NCBI RefSeq assembly: GCF_900142605.1
Contig: NZ_FRBL01000012.1
Coordinates: 124,001 to 188,000 of the forward strand
Direction: 5' to 3'
Source of the DNA: Chitinophaga jiangningensis
GTDB taxonomy: Bacteria; Bacteroidota; Bacteroidia; Chitinophagales; Chitinophagaceae
Length of the DNA stretch: 64,000 nucleotides
A model generated the notes under the pieces. The model was given only the letters and a program-made list of their open reading frames with translations, did not search any database and was not told where the DNA came from. This document shows positions 42,285 through 51,565 of this stretch, piece after piece (the first letter of the stretch is position 1; every line of letters starts with the position of its first letter). Both the position numbers and the translations under genes were made by a program.

Positions 42285-43103
42285 ATGCGCAATATAGTAA
42301 GTCAACCTGATCAGGAATGCTCTGTTATTTCCGGAGAAGAATTTATTCGGGAGCATACTTTCTTTGCCATTAAACGAGGAACTACAAAATGCTTTGATGG
42401 GATTACCACCTATATTTTTAATCAAGGCGATTGCGGACTTGTCAGAAAGAACCGCTTATCCAAATACTGTAAGGGAAAAGGGGGGCCAGCGGTGGAAACT
42501 ACCTTCATTACCTTTGACGAACAATTTCTTAAAAAATTCCAGGCGAGATACCAGCCGGCGCTGTTTGATCTCACATCAAAGGATACATTTTTGCACATCC
42601 CCCCGAGCGCTTTGCTATCCAATTTCGTTCATTCGTTTGCCCCCTATTACAAGGCAGACAGAAATATCATCAGCAGTTTTGCCGACGTAAAACGCGAAGA
42701 ACTATTACTTATCCTGCTAAAGTTTCAGCCGGAATTATCAGGTCTGTTTTTTGATTTTGGCATGCCTGAAAAGCTAAACTTAGAGGCGTTTATGAATCAA
42801 AACTTCGTATTTAATGTACATATGGATCATTTTGCGCGACTTACAGGAAGAAGTTTATCGGCTTTTAAGCGGGATTTTAAAGCGATCTTTAATGAAACAC
42901 CCAGCCGCTGGTTGTTAAAAAAGCGGTTGCAGGAGGCACACTTTCTTATTGAAAAGAAACGGCGAAAGCCTGCTGATATTTACCTTGAACTGGGCTTTGA
43001 AACGTTGTCTCATTTTTCCTACGCATTTAAGAAGTACTTTGGACTGGCCCCTACCGCAATTAGCAAAGCGGGGCAATCAACCCCTAAAGCTACTTTAAAG
43101 TGA
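42285..43103 (+). CDS. AraC family transcriptional regulator
   Basis: A 272-residue regulator with an N-terminal effector-like domain and a C-terminal AraC DNA-binding domain (about 170-265: FARLTGRSLSAFKRDFKAIFNETPSRWLLKKRLQEAHFLI and LGFETLSHFSYAFKKYFGLAPT). The frame opens at a TTG at 42261; the ATG at 42285 is a better start. Together with the nitroreductase it may form one unit. Confidence 0.9.
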   Translation: MRNIVSQPDQECSVISGEEFIREHTFFAIKRGTTKCFDGITTYIFNQGDCGLVRKNRLSKYCKGKGGPAVETTFITFDEQFLKKFQARYQPALFDLTSKDTFLHIPPSALLSNFVHSFAPYYKADRNIISSFADVKREELLLILLKFQPELSGLFFDFGMPEKLNLEAFMNQNFVFNVHMDHFARLTGRSLSAFKRDFKAIFNETPSRWLLKKRLQEAHFLIEKKRRKPADIYLELGFETLSHFSYAFKKYFGLAPTAISKAGQSTPKATLK

Positions 43104-43107
43104 CGAA

Positions 43108-43135
43108 AGCCGCAGGGACCGCCCTGCGGCTTTTT
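43108..43135. terminator. Terminator after the AraC gene
   Basis: AGCCGCAGGG (43108-43117) pairs with CCCTGCGGCT (43122-43131), followed by T residues. It lies between convergent genes. Confidence 0.85.
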
Positions 43136-43143
43136 GTTTTCCC

Positions 43144-43650
43144 TCACTTCACCGGTAGCATGTTCTCCAGATTCACCGGGAAACTATCATACTTATTGTA
43201 CAACTGCAGGTACTTCGCAGGGTCCACAGGCTGCTCACTCAGAATATCCACCAACCCGCGAAAGAAACCTTCCCTTTTTTCAGCGGGATTAAACAGCAGT
43301 GTGAGCACCACCGGCTCATCGGTATCATTGGCAAAGCCGTGGGGCGTAAACCGTGGTGCGTATGCCACTGAGCCGGGCGACAGCTGATGTTTATCGTTGC
43401 CGGTAAAAAGGGTGAGTATGCCTTTGTTTACTATAAAGGTTTCATCCATGAAGCGGTGGTAATGCAGCTGCGCTCCAACAGTACGTGGGGCAAGCGTGAT
43501 TTCGTATACGCCGAGGTGACTGTTGGACATCTCCGTGGTTACCTTAAAAACAAAAGAGGAGCCGCCGAGTTCCAGTCGCTCTCCCTCTCCGGGGTGTAAT
43601 ATGGTGGCGTTGTTAGCGAGTTGATCTTCCAGGTAGTTTATCGTTTTCAT
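43144..43650 (-). CDS. Cupin domain protein
   Basis: A 168-residue single-cupin protein. The metal-binding cupin motif is visible in AQLHYHRFMDETFIVNKGILTLFTG (His residues and Glu), followed by PGSVAYAPRFTPHGFAND in the second cupin motif. Function is unknown; many such proteins are dioxygenases, isomerases or sensors. The Crp-family gene lies upstream on the same strand. Confidence 0.87.
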   Translation of the reverse strand: MKTINYLEDQLANNATILHPGEGERLELGGSSFVFKVTTEMSNSHLGVYEITLAPRTVGAQLHYHRFMDETFIVNKGILTLFTGNDKHQLSPGSVAYAPRFTPHGFANDTDEPVVLTLLFNPAEKREGFFRGLVDILSEQPVDPAKYLQLYNKYDSFPVNLENMLPVK

Positions 43651-43729
43651 AATTGCTGTGTTTTATGAAAACAAAATTCAGGTATGCGCCACTCAAAAAC
43701 ATTTACATATGTTGAGACTTTTGAAAAAA

Positions 43730-44302
43730 CTATAATTCGGCGCGTATGCGGCTCAGCTGTGTAGGGGTGATGCCCAGATAGGAGGCAATTTCATGCTGTT
43801 TCAGTCGGTTTTGCAGGGTAGGGAACTGCTGAATGAACGCCATGTAACGACTCTTAGCCGTATCGTAGCGTAGCGATATTTCCTGTGGCTCCTTTTCCAG
43901 TACCCAGTGGATTTCCAGGTAGCGGATGTACAAGGCGGCCACGTCAGGATAAAGAGTGGTCAACTTTTTAAACTCATGGAAATTATATTCCAGTACAGTG
44001 GTGTTTTCCAGGGCGCGGATGGTAAACTGGCTGGGGCTTTGCGTTAGCAATGCACTCACGGATGCTGCCAGATAGGTTTCCGGAAAGAAACGCTTGATCA
44101 CTATATCACCATTGGGGGCGGTATAGTATTGCGAGAACAGCCCTTTTACTACAAAGGCTACTTGTCGCGGCACCTGGCCTTCCGCTACCAGCGTTTCATT
44201 ACGTCTGTAGGTGCGGCTGCTAATGATCTCACCCCATGCCTGCCGGCTTTCGGCCGACAACGGATGGTATTTGGTTACTTTATCCCAGAAATCAGTCATC
44301 AT
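43730..44302 (-). CDS. Crp/Fnr family transcriptional regulator
   Basis: A 190-residue Crp-like regulator. The N-terminal sensor domain has RNETLVAEGQVPRQVAFVVKGLFSQYYTAPNGDIVIKRFFPETYLAAS, and the C-terminal winged HTH has HEIASYLGITPTQLSRIRAEL. The frame runs to a TTG at 44320; the ATG at 44302 lies 7 bp after the HxlR stop and is preferred. It probably follows the HxlR gene in one transcript. Confidence 0.9.
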   Translation of the reverse strand: MMTDFWDKVTKYHPLSAESRQAWGEIISSRTYRRNETLVAEGQVPRQVAFVVKGLFSQYYTAPNGDIVIKRFFPETYLAASVSALLTQSPSQFTIRALENTTVLEYNFHEFKKLTTLYPDVAALYIRYLEIHWVLEKEPQEISLRYDTAKSRYMAFIQQFPTLQNRLKQHEIASYLGITPTQLSRIRAEL

Positions 44303-44309
44303 GTACGCC

Positions 44310-44648
44310 TTATTTTCCAATTACTTTTTTGCGGTGCTGCAGGCCCCAGAAATGCAGCTCATCCAGTACCTTCTCCAGCGATAAGCCATGTGGAGTAATG
44401 GAATACTCCACCGTTGGCGGAAAGGTATCATACACTTCCCTGGTCACCAGTTTATTGGCTTCCAGGCTTTTCAGCTCCTTTGATAATGTTTTGTCTGTAA
44501 TCCCGCTGACCTCCCTGGCAATTTGCCGGAAGCGTTTCGGCTTTTCAGACAATGCAAACAAGATAAGCACTTTCCATCTGCCTTCAATTGCTTCTACTGC
44601 ATCCTTTATGGAGAGCATCGTTTTCGGGCATCCACATTTAGATAACAT
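44310..44648 (-). CDS. HxlR family transcriptional regulator
   Basis: A 112-residue winged-helix protein. The N-terminal Cys (KCGCPK) is usual for the family and may sense redox or electrophiles. AIEGRWKVLILFALSEKPKRFRQIAREVSGITDKTLSKELKSLEANKLV is the HTH, and the wing is VEYSITPHGLSL. The divergent DoxX gene is the probable target, given two TATCC/GGATA sites between them. Confidence 0.93.
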   Translation of the reverse strand: MLSKCGCPKTMLSIKDAVEAIEGRWKVLILFALSEKPKRFRQIAREVSGITDKTLSKELKSLEANKLVTREVYDTFPPTVEYSITPHGLSLEKVLDELHFWGLQHRKKVIGK

Positions 44649-44666
44649 GAGCAGTTGTTTTACGTT

Positions 44667-44717
44667 ACTATCTATCCGGATAGTGCTTTCCTAAGGGGAA
44701 GTAATATCCAATGGATA
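44667..44717. promoter_or_regulatory. Two HxlR operator candidates
   Basis: TATCCGGATA (44673-44682) is a perfect palindrome, with outer ACTATC/GATAGT (44667-44684). TATCC-AAT-GGATA (44705-44717) repeats the same half sites. Both lie between the divergent hxlR and doxX starts. Confidence 0.7.
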
Positions 44718-44756
44718 GTAAAGGTAGGTAATTTTGCTCCATCAAAAACAACAGCA

Positions 44757-45131
44757 ATGACTACTACACCCAAAGTATTAAACGTGCTCCTTTGGATGGC
44801 ACAGGGAATTTTAGCTGCCACTTTATTATGGGCAGGTTTTATGAAGATATTAGCGCCGCAGGGCCTGCCATTCCCGTGGGTAAAGGAACACCCGCTGCTG
44901 GTGGTACTGACCGGTATAACGGACCTCCTGGGAGGGGCAGGCGTGGTATTGCCCGGGTTGCTGCGAATCCTTCCGAAACTGGTGGTGACCGCGGCATATG
45001 GGATCATTGCCTTAATGATATCGGCTATTATCTTCCATATCAGCAGAGGTGAAGCCAGCGATATAGGTTTTAATATAGGCATGATCGTTATAGCACTGTT
45101 TGTAGCCTGGGGGAGGAGGAGGTACCTGTAA
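44757..45131 (+). CDS. DoxX family membrane protein
   Basis: A 124-residue protein with four hydrophobic segments of the DoxX family: LWMAQGILAATLLWAGFMKI, a second around LLVVLTGITDLLGGAGVVLPGLL, then a third and a fourth helix near the end. DoxX-like proteins often take part in redox or sulphur-related membrane processes; their exact role is unclear. The ATG at 44757 is preferred to the longer frame from 44655, which would run through the operator sites. Confidence 0.88.
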   Translation: MTTTPKVLNVLLWMAQGILAATLLWAGFMKILAPQGLPFPWVKEHPLLVVLTGITDLLGGAGVVLPGLLRILPKLVVTAAYGIIALMISAIIFHISRGEASDIGFNIGMIVIALFVAWGRRRYL

Positions 45132-45326
45132 TTGAAATTCATCATGTACGCATTGCTCATTAACTAAAGAGAAGCTACATCCGTTACATCTGTGCGAGAC
45201 CTGCATATATAAATATTTTCAACTTTTTGCCACTATCTGCGTTATAATATTGACACCTGGTAATGTGACCCTGGCTTTCGGCATGCATTCCTTTGCAGTT
45301 GTTCCACCTAAAGAAAAAGAAATAAT

Positions 45327-46550
45327 ATGAGCCACTATTTCTGTGCGCGGAAAGCTTTGACCATATTGAGCTTACCTGTATGTTGCCTGCTTACAAACAA
45401 AGCCTTCGGGCAATACATCTTATCGGATACAACAAATAAAGTATCTGTTCAATACGGAGAAAAAGGTTTTGAATTCCGTACGAGAGATGACAAGTTTCTT
45501 CTACAGATTCAGAGCCGGTTTCAGTTTCGTTTCGCTACACCTGAGGATCAGGACCCGGTTACGTACGATGATTTTATGGGAGATAACAAGACTTCTTTCA
45601 AAATTAACCGGGCCAGGTTAAAAGTGGGAGGTCACGCATTTAAGCCCTGGATTAAATATTACTGGGAATATGAGTTGAGCCAGTCCAATCTGCTCAACTT
45701 TACACTTTCGGTGGAGAAGTGGGAATGGCTCAAATTCCAGGTGGGGCAGTTCAAAGTGGAGTATTCCCGCGAACGCAGGATCAGCAGTGGGGAGCAACAA
45801 ATGGTGGACAGATCGGTGATTAACCGCCCATTTACCGTTGACCGGCAGCAGGGGGCTGAAATTTATGGCAGACTCAAAGGGAGGGGTGTGGCAGACTTCA
45901 ATTACTGGTTAGGAGTTTTCACTGGTACCGGTCGTGGCTCTACGCAAAATGATGATAATCACCTGATGTACTTTACTCGTTTACAATGGAATTTTACCGG
46001 CGACTACCTGGACTTTGAAGGTAGTGATATCGAAATTCATGAGCGGCCTGCCGGTGTGCTGGCGGTGAATAGTGTAACCAACCGCAGCCCTTATACGCGT
46101 TTTTCCCAGGCAGGAGGAGGTTCATTAGAGGGCTATGAAAACGGACTACCGGGGCAATACCGGGTAAACCAGGCAAATGTGGAAACAGCCTTCATGTACA
46201 AAGGATTTAGCTGGCAGATGGAGTACCACTGGAAAGAGATTGTGGACAAGCTAAATAACGATGAAACCAATACATTGCATGGTTATTATGTACAGGCTGG
46301 TTATTTCTTTCACCAGGCTATCGACTGGTGGCCTGCGCCTTTGGAAGTGGCAGCGCGCAATGCTGGCTATTTTCCTAACAGGGAAGAAGATCAAACAAAG
46401 AAAAGGGAAACATCATTGGCATTTAACTGGTTTTTTCACAAGCATAAGAATAAACTCACGATGGAAACCAGCTACTTTAACTACGATAAAACCGGGGATA
46501 TTCCAGCCAGTGAATGGCGATTCAGACTGCAATGGGATATTTCGCTGTAA
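45327..46550 (+). CDS. Outer-membrane porin (OprP/OprO-like)
   Basis: A 407-residue secreted beta-barrel porin. A signal peptide is followed by strands such as FLLQIQSRFQFRFATPEDQDP, NRARLKVGGHAFKPWIKYYWEYEL and EKWEWLKFQVGQFKVEYSRERRISSGEQQMVDRS. This pattern is typical of phosphate-selective porin O/P relatives. The C-terminal strand ends EWRFRLQWDISL. Ion preference (phosphate or sulphate) cannot be read. The gap before it (45132-45326) shows nothing clear. Confidence 0.88.
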   Translation: MSHYFCARKALTILSLPVCCLLTNKAFGQYILSDTTNKVSVQYGEKGFEFRTRDDKFLLQIQSRFQFRFATPEDQDPVTYDDFMGDNKTSFKINRARLKVGGHAFKPWIKYYWEYELSQSNLLNFTLSVEKWEWLKFQVGQFKVEYSRERRISSGEQQMVDRSVINRPFTVDRQQGAEIYGRLKGRGVADFNYWLGVFTGTGRGSTQNDDNHLMYFTRLQWNFTGDYLDFEGSDIEIHERPAGVLAVNSVTNRSPYTRFSQAGGGSLEGYENGLPGQYRVNQANVETAFMYKGFSWQMEYHWKEIVDKLNNDETNTLHGYYVQAGYFFHQAIDWWPAPLEVAARNAGYFPNREEDQTKKRETSLAFNWFFHKHKNKLTMETSYFNYDKTGDIPASEWRFRLQWDISL

Positions 46551-46560
46551 GGATAAAAAA

Positions 46561-46595
46561 GAACGGTGATTCAACTGAATCACCGTTCTTTTTTT
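46561..46595. terminator. Bidirectional terminator
   Basis: Perfect 13-bp stem (46561-46573 with 46576-46588) and a T-run on the plus strand. It serves the convergent porin and sulfatase genes. Confidence 0.9.
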
Positions 46596-46598
46596 AGG

Positions 46599-49040
46599 TT
46601 AATCTTTCTGGAATGCCCGCTGGGCTTCTTTTTGTAAATCATTATATTCCTGTTTACCTACGGAAACACCTACACCGAGTATTGTTCCGCCGGTAAATTT
46701 ACCCGGACTTTTGTATTCCTGACTTACCGCATCTCCACTGTCAAAACCTACACAAAGCCCATCTCCGGCAAGCGTGAATTTACCTGGTTGTGTTTTCATT
46801 GGTCCTTCGGCTACCACTTTATCGTTGATATACAGCTTAGCCTTACCTATCTGTTCACCATGTTCGCCGGTGCTTTCACGGATGAACTCCATACCTAGAG
46901 TGTACTTGCCAGGTTTCAGTGCCACACTGGACATGAACTTCTGTTCCGGCTTAATGCCGAGGAAATTGTATACATAATACAACCTGTTATTCTTGATAAA
47001 CAGGGTATGGCCACCAAAGCGGGAACCGTGCGCAAAGATTACTCCAGATGCATTGGCGTTTTTAATATCCACATCAGCAAGGATCTTATAGGATCTGCCA
47101 CGGACATTCACGGCCACCCCTTCCGGAACAGGTGCGGTGCCAGGGTAATAAACATAAGTTTCGCGCGGTGCTTCTTCAGATGGTCTTTCAATTGTCAGCA
47201 CCTCAACCGCGGTCCTATCATCCAATGGCAATACTAGATTTTTTTCGGCTTCCTCCATCCAGTCATTAATGAGCTCCTTTAACTTTTGTGGGTTTTCTTT
47301 GGCGAGGTTCTTTGACTCTGAGCGATCTAGATCTACATGATAGAGTTCCCATTCATCCTGGTCAAATTTCCCTTTTCCCGTTAATGGTGCATGCAGCGCT
47401 ACGGCTTTCCAGCCATCTTTCCATAAGGCTCTTGTTCCAAGCATGGAGTAATATTGTATATGCTTTTTAGTGGGGTCATTTGGTTTGGCATCGAACGTAT
47501 AACGCATTGATACTCCGGATAACGGATACTGCCCTATGCCATTGAAGGTTGTTGGCATTTCCACGCCACAAACATCCAGAATAGTAGGCATAATATCCGT
47601 AGAGTGGTGGTACTGGTTACGAATTTCACCATGTACCTTGATTCCTTTAGGCCAACATATGACCAATGGATCTGCAGTGCCGCCTGCGTATTCACTATAG
47701 CGTTTGAACATTTTGTTAGGCGAGGAGAATGCAGCTGCCCATCCTGTTGGATAATGTTCATAGGTATCGGGGCTACCCAGTTTATCCAAATATTTCAGAT
47801 TTTCAGATAGCTCGTCAGGATAACCATTGAAGAACTTATTTTCGTTTACAGAACCGTTAGGGGAACCTTCTCCAGAGGCACCGTTATCAGCAGCATACAG
47901 AATCAAGGTATTATCCAACTGCCCTGTTTTTTCTAAATAATCAATGACACGGCCAACCTGGGCATCCGTATATTCAGAAAATCCTGCATATACTTCTGCC
48001 AGGCGGGAGAAGAGTTTTTTCTCGTCTGGTTTCAACTGATCCCATGGTTTCACATAGTCGCCAGGGTTTGCAATATTGGGTGGCAGCGGATTAAAATCGG
48101 TAAGCACTGTTCCTGCCGGAATGATACCCTTGGCAATCATGCGAGGTACTACCCATTTTCTGTAAGCATCATATCCATCGTCGAATTTTCCTTTGTATTT
48201 GGCAATGTATTCTGCCGGCGCATGATGTGGTGCGTGGTTGGCACCAGGGCAATACCACAGAAACCATGGTTTGGATGGATTGGTGGCTTTTTGATCACGG
48301 ATAAATTCCATGGCTTTGTCAGCAAGGTCCTTGGAGAGATGATAGCCTTCCTCAGGAGAATAGGGTTGATCCACGAAATGATTATCCTCCGTTAAATCGG
48401 GATACCATTGGTTAGTTTCACCGCCGAGGAATCCGTAGTATCGGTCAAAACCCATTTGTACAGGCCATTGTTTCCTGCTGGCGCCAGAAGCAACATCCTG
48501 CTCTGGCACGTTGTGGTCTTTACCAATCCAGAATGTACTCCAACCATTTTGCTGCAAAATCTGTCCAATGGTGGCGCATTGCGCGGGGATACGACCGTGT
48601 GCTCCAGGAAACCCATCTGCAGCTTCGGTAATAGCAGCATTCCCGGTAAGATGTTGGTTCCGCCCGGTGAGCAGGGTGGCGCGGGTAGGGGAGCAAAGCG
48701 CAGTAGTATGCCATTGGGTGTACAACAACCCGCGGTCAGCAAGTTTCTGCAGGGTAGGCATTTGAATTCTTCCACCATAGGGCGACCACGCGGCAATGCC
48801 GGTATCATCATATAAGATAAAAAGCACATTCGGTGAGCCGGCAGGCGCTTTCTTCGGTGTGTATGACGCCCAGTCCGCTTTGGAGTCACGCACATCCAGT
48901 TTTATAACGCCTTTAAATTGTTCTTTTGTTACTTTTTGGGGATCAGCCTGTGCATTTATTCGCTGGGGTAGTTGCAGGCTGCATAACAACAGCCCTGATG
49001 CCGCTACCCGTTTGAGGGTAGCAAAATTTCGACTCCTCAT
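46599..49040 (-). CDS. Exported arylsulfatase (type I, formylglycine-dependent)
   Basis: An 813-residue secreted sulfatase. A signal peptide (RVAASGLLLCSLQLPQRINA) is followed by NVLFILYDDTGIAAWSPYGG (metal-site Asp pair) and TTALCSPTRATLLTGRNQ, in which Cys116 of CSPTR is the residue converted to formylglycine. Further metal and sulphate ligands are in GKDHN and YAADNGASGEG. A C-terminal beta-rich domain of about 150 residues follows. The ATG at 49040 is chosen because a signal peptide starts there. It may remove sulphate from a glycan or small aryl sulphate. No formylglycine-generating enzyme gene is in the window. Confidence 0.92.
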   Translation of the reverse strand: MRSRNFATLKRVAASGLLLCSLQLPQRINAQADPQKVTKEQFKGVIKLDVRDSKADWASYTPKKAPAGSPNVLFILYDDTGIAAWSPYGGRIQMPTLQKLADRGLLYTQWHTTALCSPTRATLLTGRNQHLTGNAAITEAADGFPGAHGRIPAQCATIGQILQQNGWSTFWIGKDHNVPEQDVASGASRKQWPVQMGFDRYYGFLGGETNQWYPDLTEDNHFVDQPYSPEEGYHLSKDLADKAMEFIRDQKATNPSKPWFLWYCPGANHAPHHAPAEYIAKYKGKFDDGYDAYRKWVVPRMIAKGIIPAGTVLTDFNPLPPNIANPGDYVKPWDQLKPDEKKLFSRLAEVYAGFSEYTDAQVGRVIDYLEKTGQLDNTLILYAADNGASGEGSPNGSVNENKFFNGYPDELSENLKYLDKLGSPDTYEHYPTGWAAAFSSPNKMFKRYSEYAGGTADPLVICWPKGIKVHGEIRNQYHHSTDIMPTILDVCGVEMPTTFNGIGQYPLSGVSMRYTFDAKPNDPTKKHIQYYSMLGTRALWKDGWKAVALHAPLTGKGKFDQDEWELYHVDLDRSESKNLAKENPQKLKELINDWMEEAEKNLVLPLDDRTAVEVLTIERPSEEAPRETYVYYPGTAPVPEGVAVNVRGRSYKILADVDIKNANASGVIFAHGSRFGGHTLFIKNNRLYYVYNFLGIKPEQKFMSSVALKPGKYTLGMEFIRESTGEHGEQIGKAKLYINDKVVAEGPMKTQPGKFTLAGDGLCVGFDSGDAVSQEYKSPGKFTGGTILGVGVSVGKQEYNDLQKEAQRAFQKD

Positions 49041-49212
49041 GTTATTTGTTTTTTGGTGATGGTGGACGATATTGGTTATAAGACCTGGTTGTTGGTCAGT
49101 TCTACGCACTGACCTGAGGATGCCTGTTGTTATGCTTAAGGAAGGATTGCTGAAGGATATAAAACAACAGAAATTACGAATTGTTGCCTGGCAGGGCCTG
49201 TTTATAAAAAAA

Positions 49213-49242
49213 GCCCGGAACAGGTTAATTGCTGTTCCGGGC
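49213..49242 (-). terminator. Terminator of the ThuA-CBM6 gene
   Basis: GCCCGGAACAG (49213-49223) pairs with CTGTTCCGGGC (49232-49242) around an 8-nt loop, with T residues following on the minus strand. Confidence 0.88.
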
Positions 49243-49260
49243 CTGCTAAAATGCTTGTAT

Positions 49261-51189
49261 TTACTGCGTCTTCTGGACCTTATACCGCTTATGATAATTC
49301 TTTGCGCTTATTTCCAGTATATACGTGCCCGTTGGTAACTTACCAGCCTCCAGCACATATCTCGTCTGCTGCATTTTTACAATGTTACGTACCTGCGCTC
49401 TGCCGCTGATATCATACAGCGTGGCGGCGTGCATGGTCACATTTGCCGGCAGTGAATAATAGAGCTGCGACTGAAAAGGATTTGGAAACGCTGCTGCGTC
49501 TGCAGTTTTTGATGCAGTTAAGCTACTGCTGCCGGATACAGCATCTGCGCTGGTTTCAAGCAATGCAGCACTGGCCACCGGACCTACAATGCTGAAATTA
49601 AATTTCTCCCATGCGTCGATGGTGGTTCGCGTGCAGGTCATCGCAGCGGCACCGTTTTCTGACGATACATACCTGCCGTTGTTGCCTCGCAGTGAAATGG
49701 TGCCATCGCTGTGCTGAATCCAGTCGAACTGCTCATAACTGCCCACCGTAGCGCGGTTGCAGGTAATGGCCGTAGCACCGTTTTCAGAAGAAACATATTT
49801 AGCCATACTGCGCAGGGAAATTTTTCCGCCGGGTGCTGCCAGTACGCTGAACTGTTCCCATGTTTGCGGTGCTGTGCGGGTGCAACGCATGGCCTGCGTA
49901 CCATTTTCGCCGCTCACATACAGGTTGTTATTCCCCCTGAGCGTAATCACGGAGCCCACCGGTGCTGTTACCGGGGTGTTGGCAGCAAAGGATATCCAGT
50001 TAAGATTAAAACCTCCGGCTACCACTTGCAGTCGTAATGTTTGCTCTCCGGCCGATAGGTTCACCGTGGTGTTGACGGTAGTCCATGTTTGCCAGGCACC
50101 GGTTACGGGAAGGGTAGTAGTGGCCAGTACCGTAGTGTCTTTTTTCAGCTGTATGGTGCCGGCGGTAGTTTGACTGGCCACGCGGTATTGCACCGTGTAA
50201 GCACCGGCGGATTGCACGTTTACTTTATAGTCTATCCAGTCGCCGGCATCGGTATAGCCCACGTTTAACCCACCGCCTGTATCCGTGGTAGTTTCGGTTT
50301 GAATGCCACTCATGGTAGTAAAGTTTTCTGCCTGTACTGTGCCAGGAATGGGAATCGCAGGCGCCGGTCCGGCAGGCACGCCACCCAGCCACAGCAGCCC
50401 GTCTATTATGAACTTGTTTTGAATGGCACTGGCAAAAGTGGATGACTTGCCAGTGTTGGTGGAATAGTTCATGTCGTTATGCCCGAAGTTAGCATACAGC
50501 ATTTTGTAGTTTTTGTTGGTCCATATCACCGGGTAGTAACCGCTGTACCACGACTGATTAGGATCGGTACCCAGCGGGAAGCTGGCCGGATCGATGGAGC
50601 AGAGAATGTTGATGTTGCTGTTGTTACGCAGGTCGTTGCTCCAGGAATACCACTCGCTTACAGCACTGGTAAATGTCTGTGGTAATTGCTGCGTGCTGGG
50701 ATGGGTTTGATCCTCGCAGCGCAGAATAGCCGTGGTAGGCCCCCAAGTATTACTCTGGAAGTTGCCCGACCCCAGGAAGGTATTATTATACCAGCTCCAG
50801 GCGCCAGCATTGGTGGTAAAGGCGCATACGTGGAAGCCCATCCAGGCGCCCCCGTTTTGCATGTAAGTTTGGAATGCGGCCCGCTGCGTAGCATTGGTAG
50901 GGGCATCGTCGAGAAAGAGCACCACCTGGTATTGCGACAAAAACGTAGCATTCAGGTTGTTCCAGTTGTTGGTAGCCTCGTACGAAAAGTTGTACTGCGC
51001 TGCAATACCGGGAAACCACTGGTTAGCTTCCTGCACAAAGTTGATATGCGCAGCATCGTAAGTGCCGTTGTAAAATGCGATCACTTTAAAACGTGGTGTT
51101 TGCGCCTGCAAGGTGATATGCGCCAGCAGCACACAACACAGCAGGATACATCGAAAGGCTTTAGTGGAAAGGGACCTGTTTTGTAACAT
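49261..51189 (-). CDS. Secreted ThuA-CBM6-fascin-like multidomain protein with T9SS tail
   Basis: A 642-residue exported protein. A signal peptide (about 1-30) is followed by a ThuA-like trehalose-utilisation domain (about 34-272). Next come a CBM6-type module (about 278-405: QAENFTTMSGIQTETTTDTGGG, then IDYKVNVQSAGAYTVQYRVAS), three fascin-like repeats of about 42 residues (413-540; repeated YVSSENGAAAMTCTR), and a type IX secretion C-terminal domain (PNPFQSQLYYSLP, then GTYILEISAKNYHKRYKVQ). It should be exported to the surface through T9SS and bind carbohydrate. It is divergent from the PUL regulator gene. Confidence 0.9.
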   Translation of the reverse strand: MLQNRSLSTKAFRCILLCCVLLAHITLQAQTPRFKVIAFYNGTYDAAHINFVQEANQWFPGIAAQYNFSYEATNNWNNLNATFLSQYQVVLFLDDAPTNATQRAAFQTYMQNGGAWMGFHVCAFTTNAGAWSWYNNTFLGSGNFQSNTWGPTTAILRCEDQTHPSTQQLPQTFTSAVSEWYSWSNDLRNNSNINILCSIDPASFPLGTDPNQSWYSGYYPVIWTNKNYKMLYANFGHNDMNYSTNTGKSSTFASAIQNKFIIDGLLWLGGVPAGPAPAIPIPGTVQAENFTTMSGIQTETTTDTGGGLNVGYTDAGDWIDYKVNVQSAGAYTVQYRVASQTTAGTIQLKKDTTVLATTTLPVTGAWQTWTTVNTTVNLSAGEQTLRLQVVAGGFNLNWISFAANTPVTAPVGSVITLRGNNNLYVSGENGTQAMRCTRTAPQTWEQFSVLAAPGGKISLRSMAKYVSSENGATAITCNRATVGSYEQFDWIQHSDGTISLRGNNGRYVSSENGAAAMTCTRTTIDAWEKFNFSIVGPVASAALLETSADAVSGSSSLTASKTADAAAFPNPFQSQLYYSLPANVTMHAATLYDISGRAQVRNIVKMQQTRYVLEAGKLPTGTYILEISAKNYHKRYKVQKTQ

Positions 51190-51565
51190 GGAATGAAGGG
51201 TTTAAATGGTTATAAAACGTGGAATGGCTCATGGGTGTATCAGTCCGCGCTACAGCAGGCGGCAAACACAAGGTAGCAGGGCTACCGGCAGCACATCGGT
51301 GCTGCTATGACTGACTGGATTATTCGGGAGGGTGATGTGTCGTTAGTAAACTTATAAAATATTACTGATACTATTTTTCCTTTTTTAACGTTCCGTCACT
51401 ATCTATTTATAAATGCCGGGTAAACGTGTATTTTGCACACCTGAAAATAATCAACTTCGTACTTCCCATTCTTTCCAAAACATCCTATCTTCCCGCCGGA
51501 TTAGCAACCAAAACTATTCAAAGTCATAACCAGGAACTGGTGTATGTGTACTTTAGTGTTCCACT
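51190..51565. other. Divergent intergenic region, no gene seen
   Basis: This 376-bp gap carries the control regions of the divergent ThuA-CBM6 and regulator genes. A short inverted repeat (GCAGCAC/GTGCTGC) lies near 51290-51307. A TATTTTG near 51429 lacks one T of the -7 consensus. I see no gene and no clear copy of the GTTA-core repeat set found at 54222. Confidence 0.5.
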
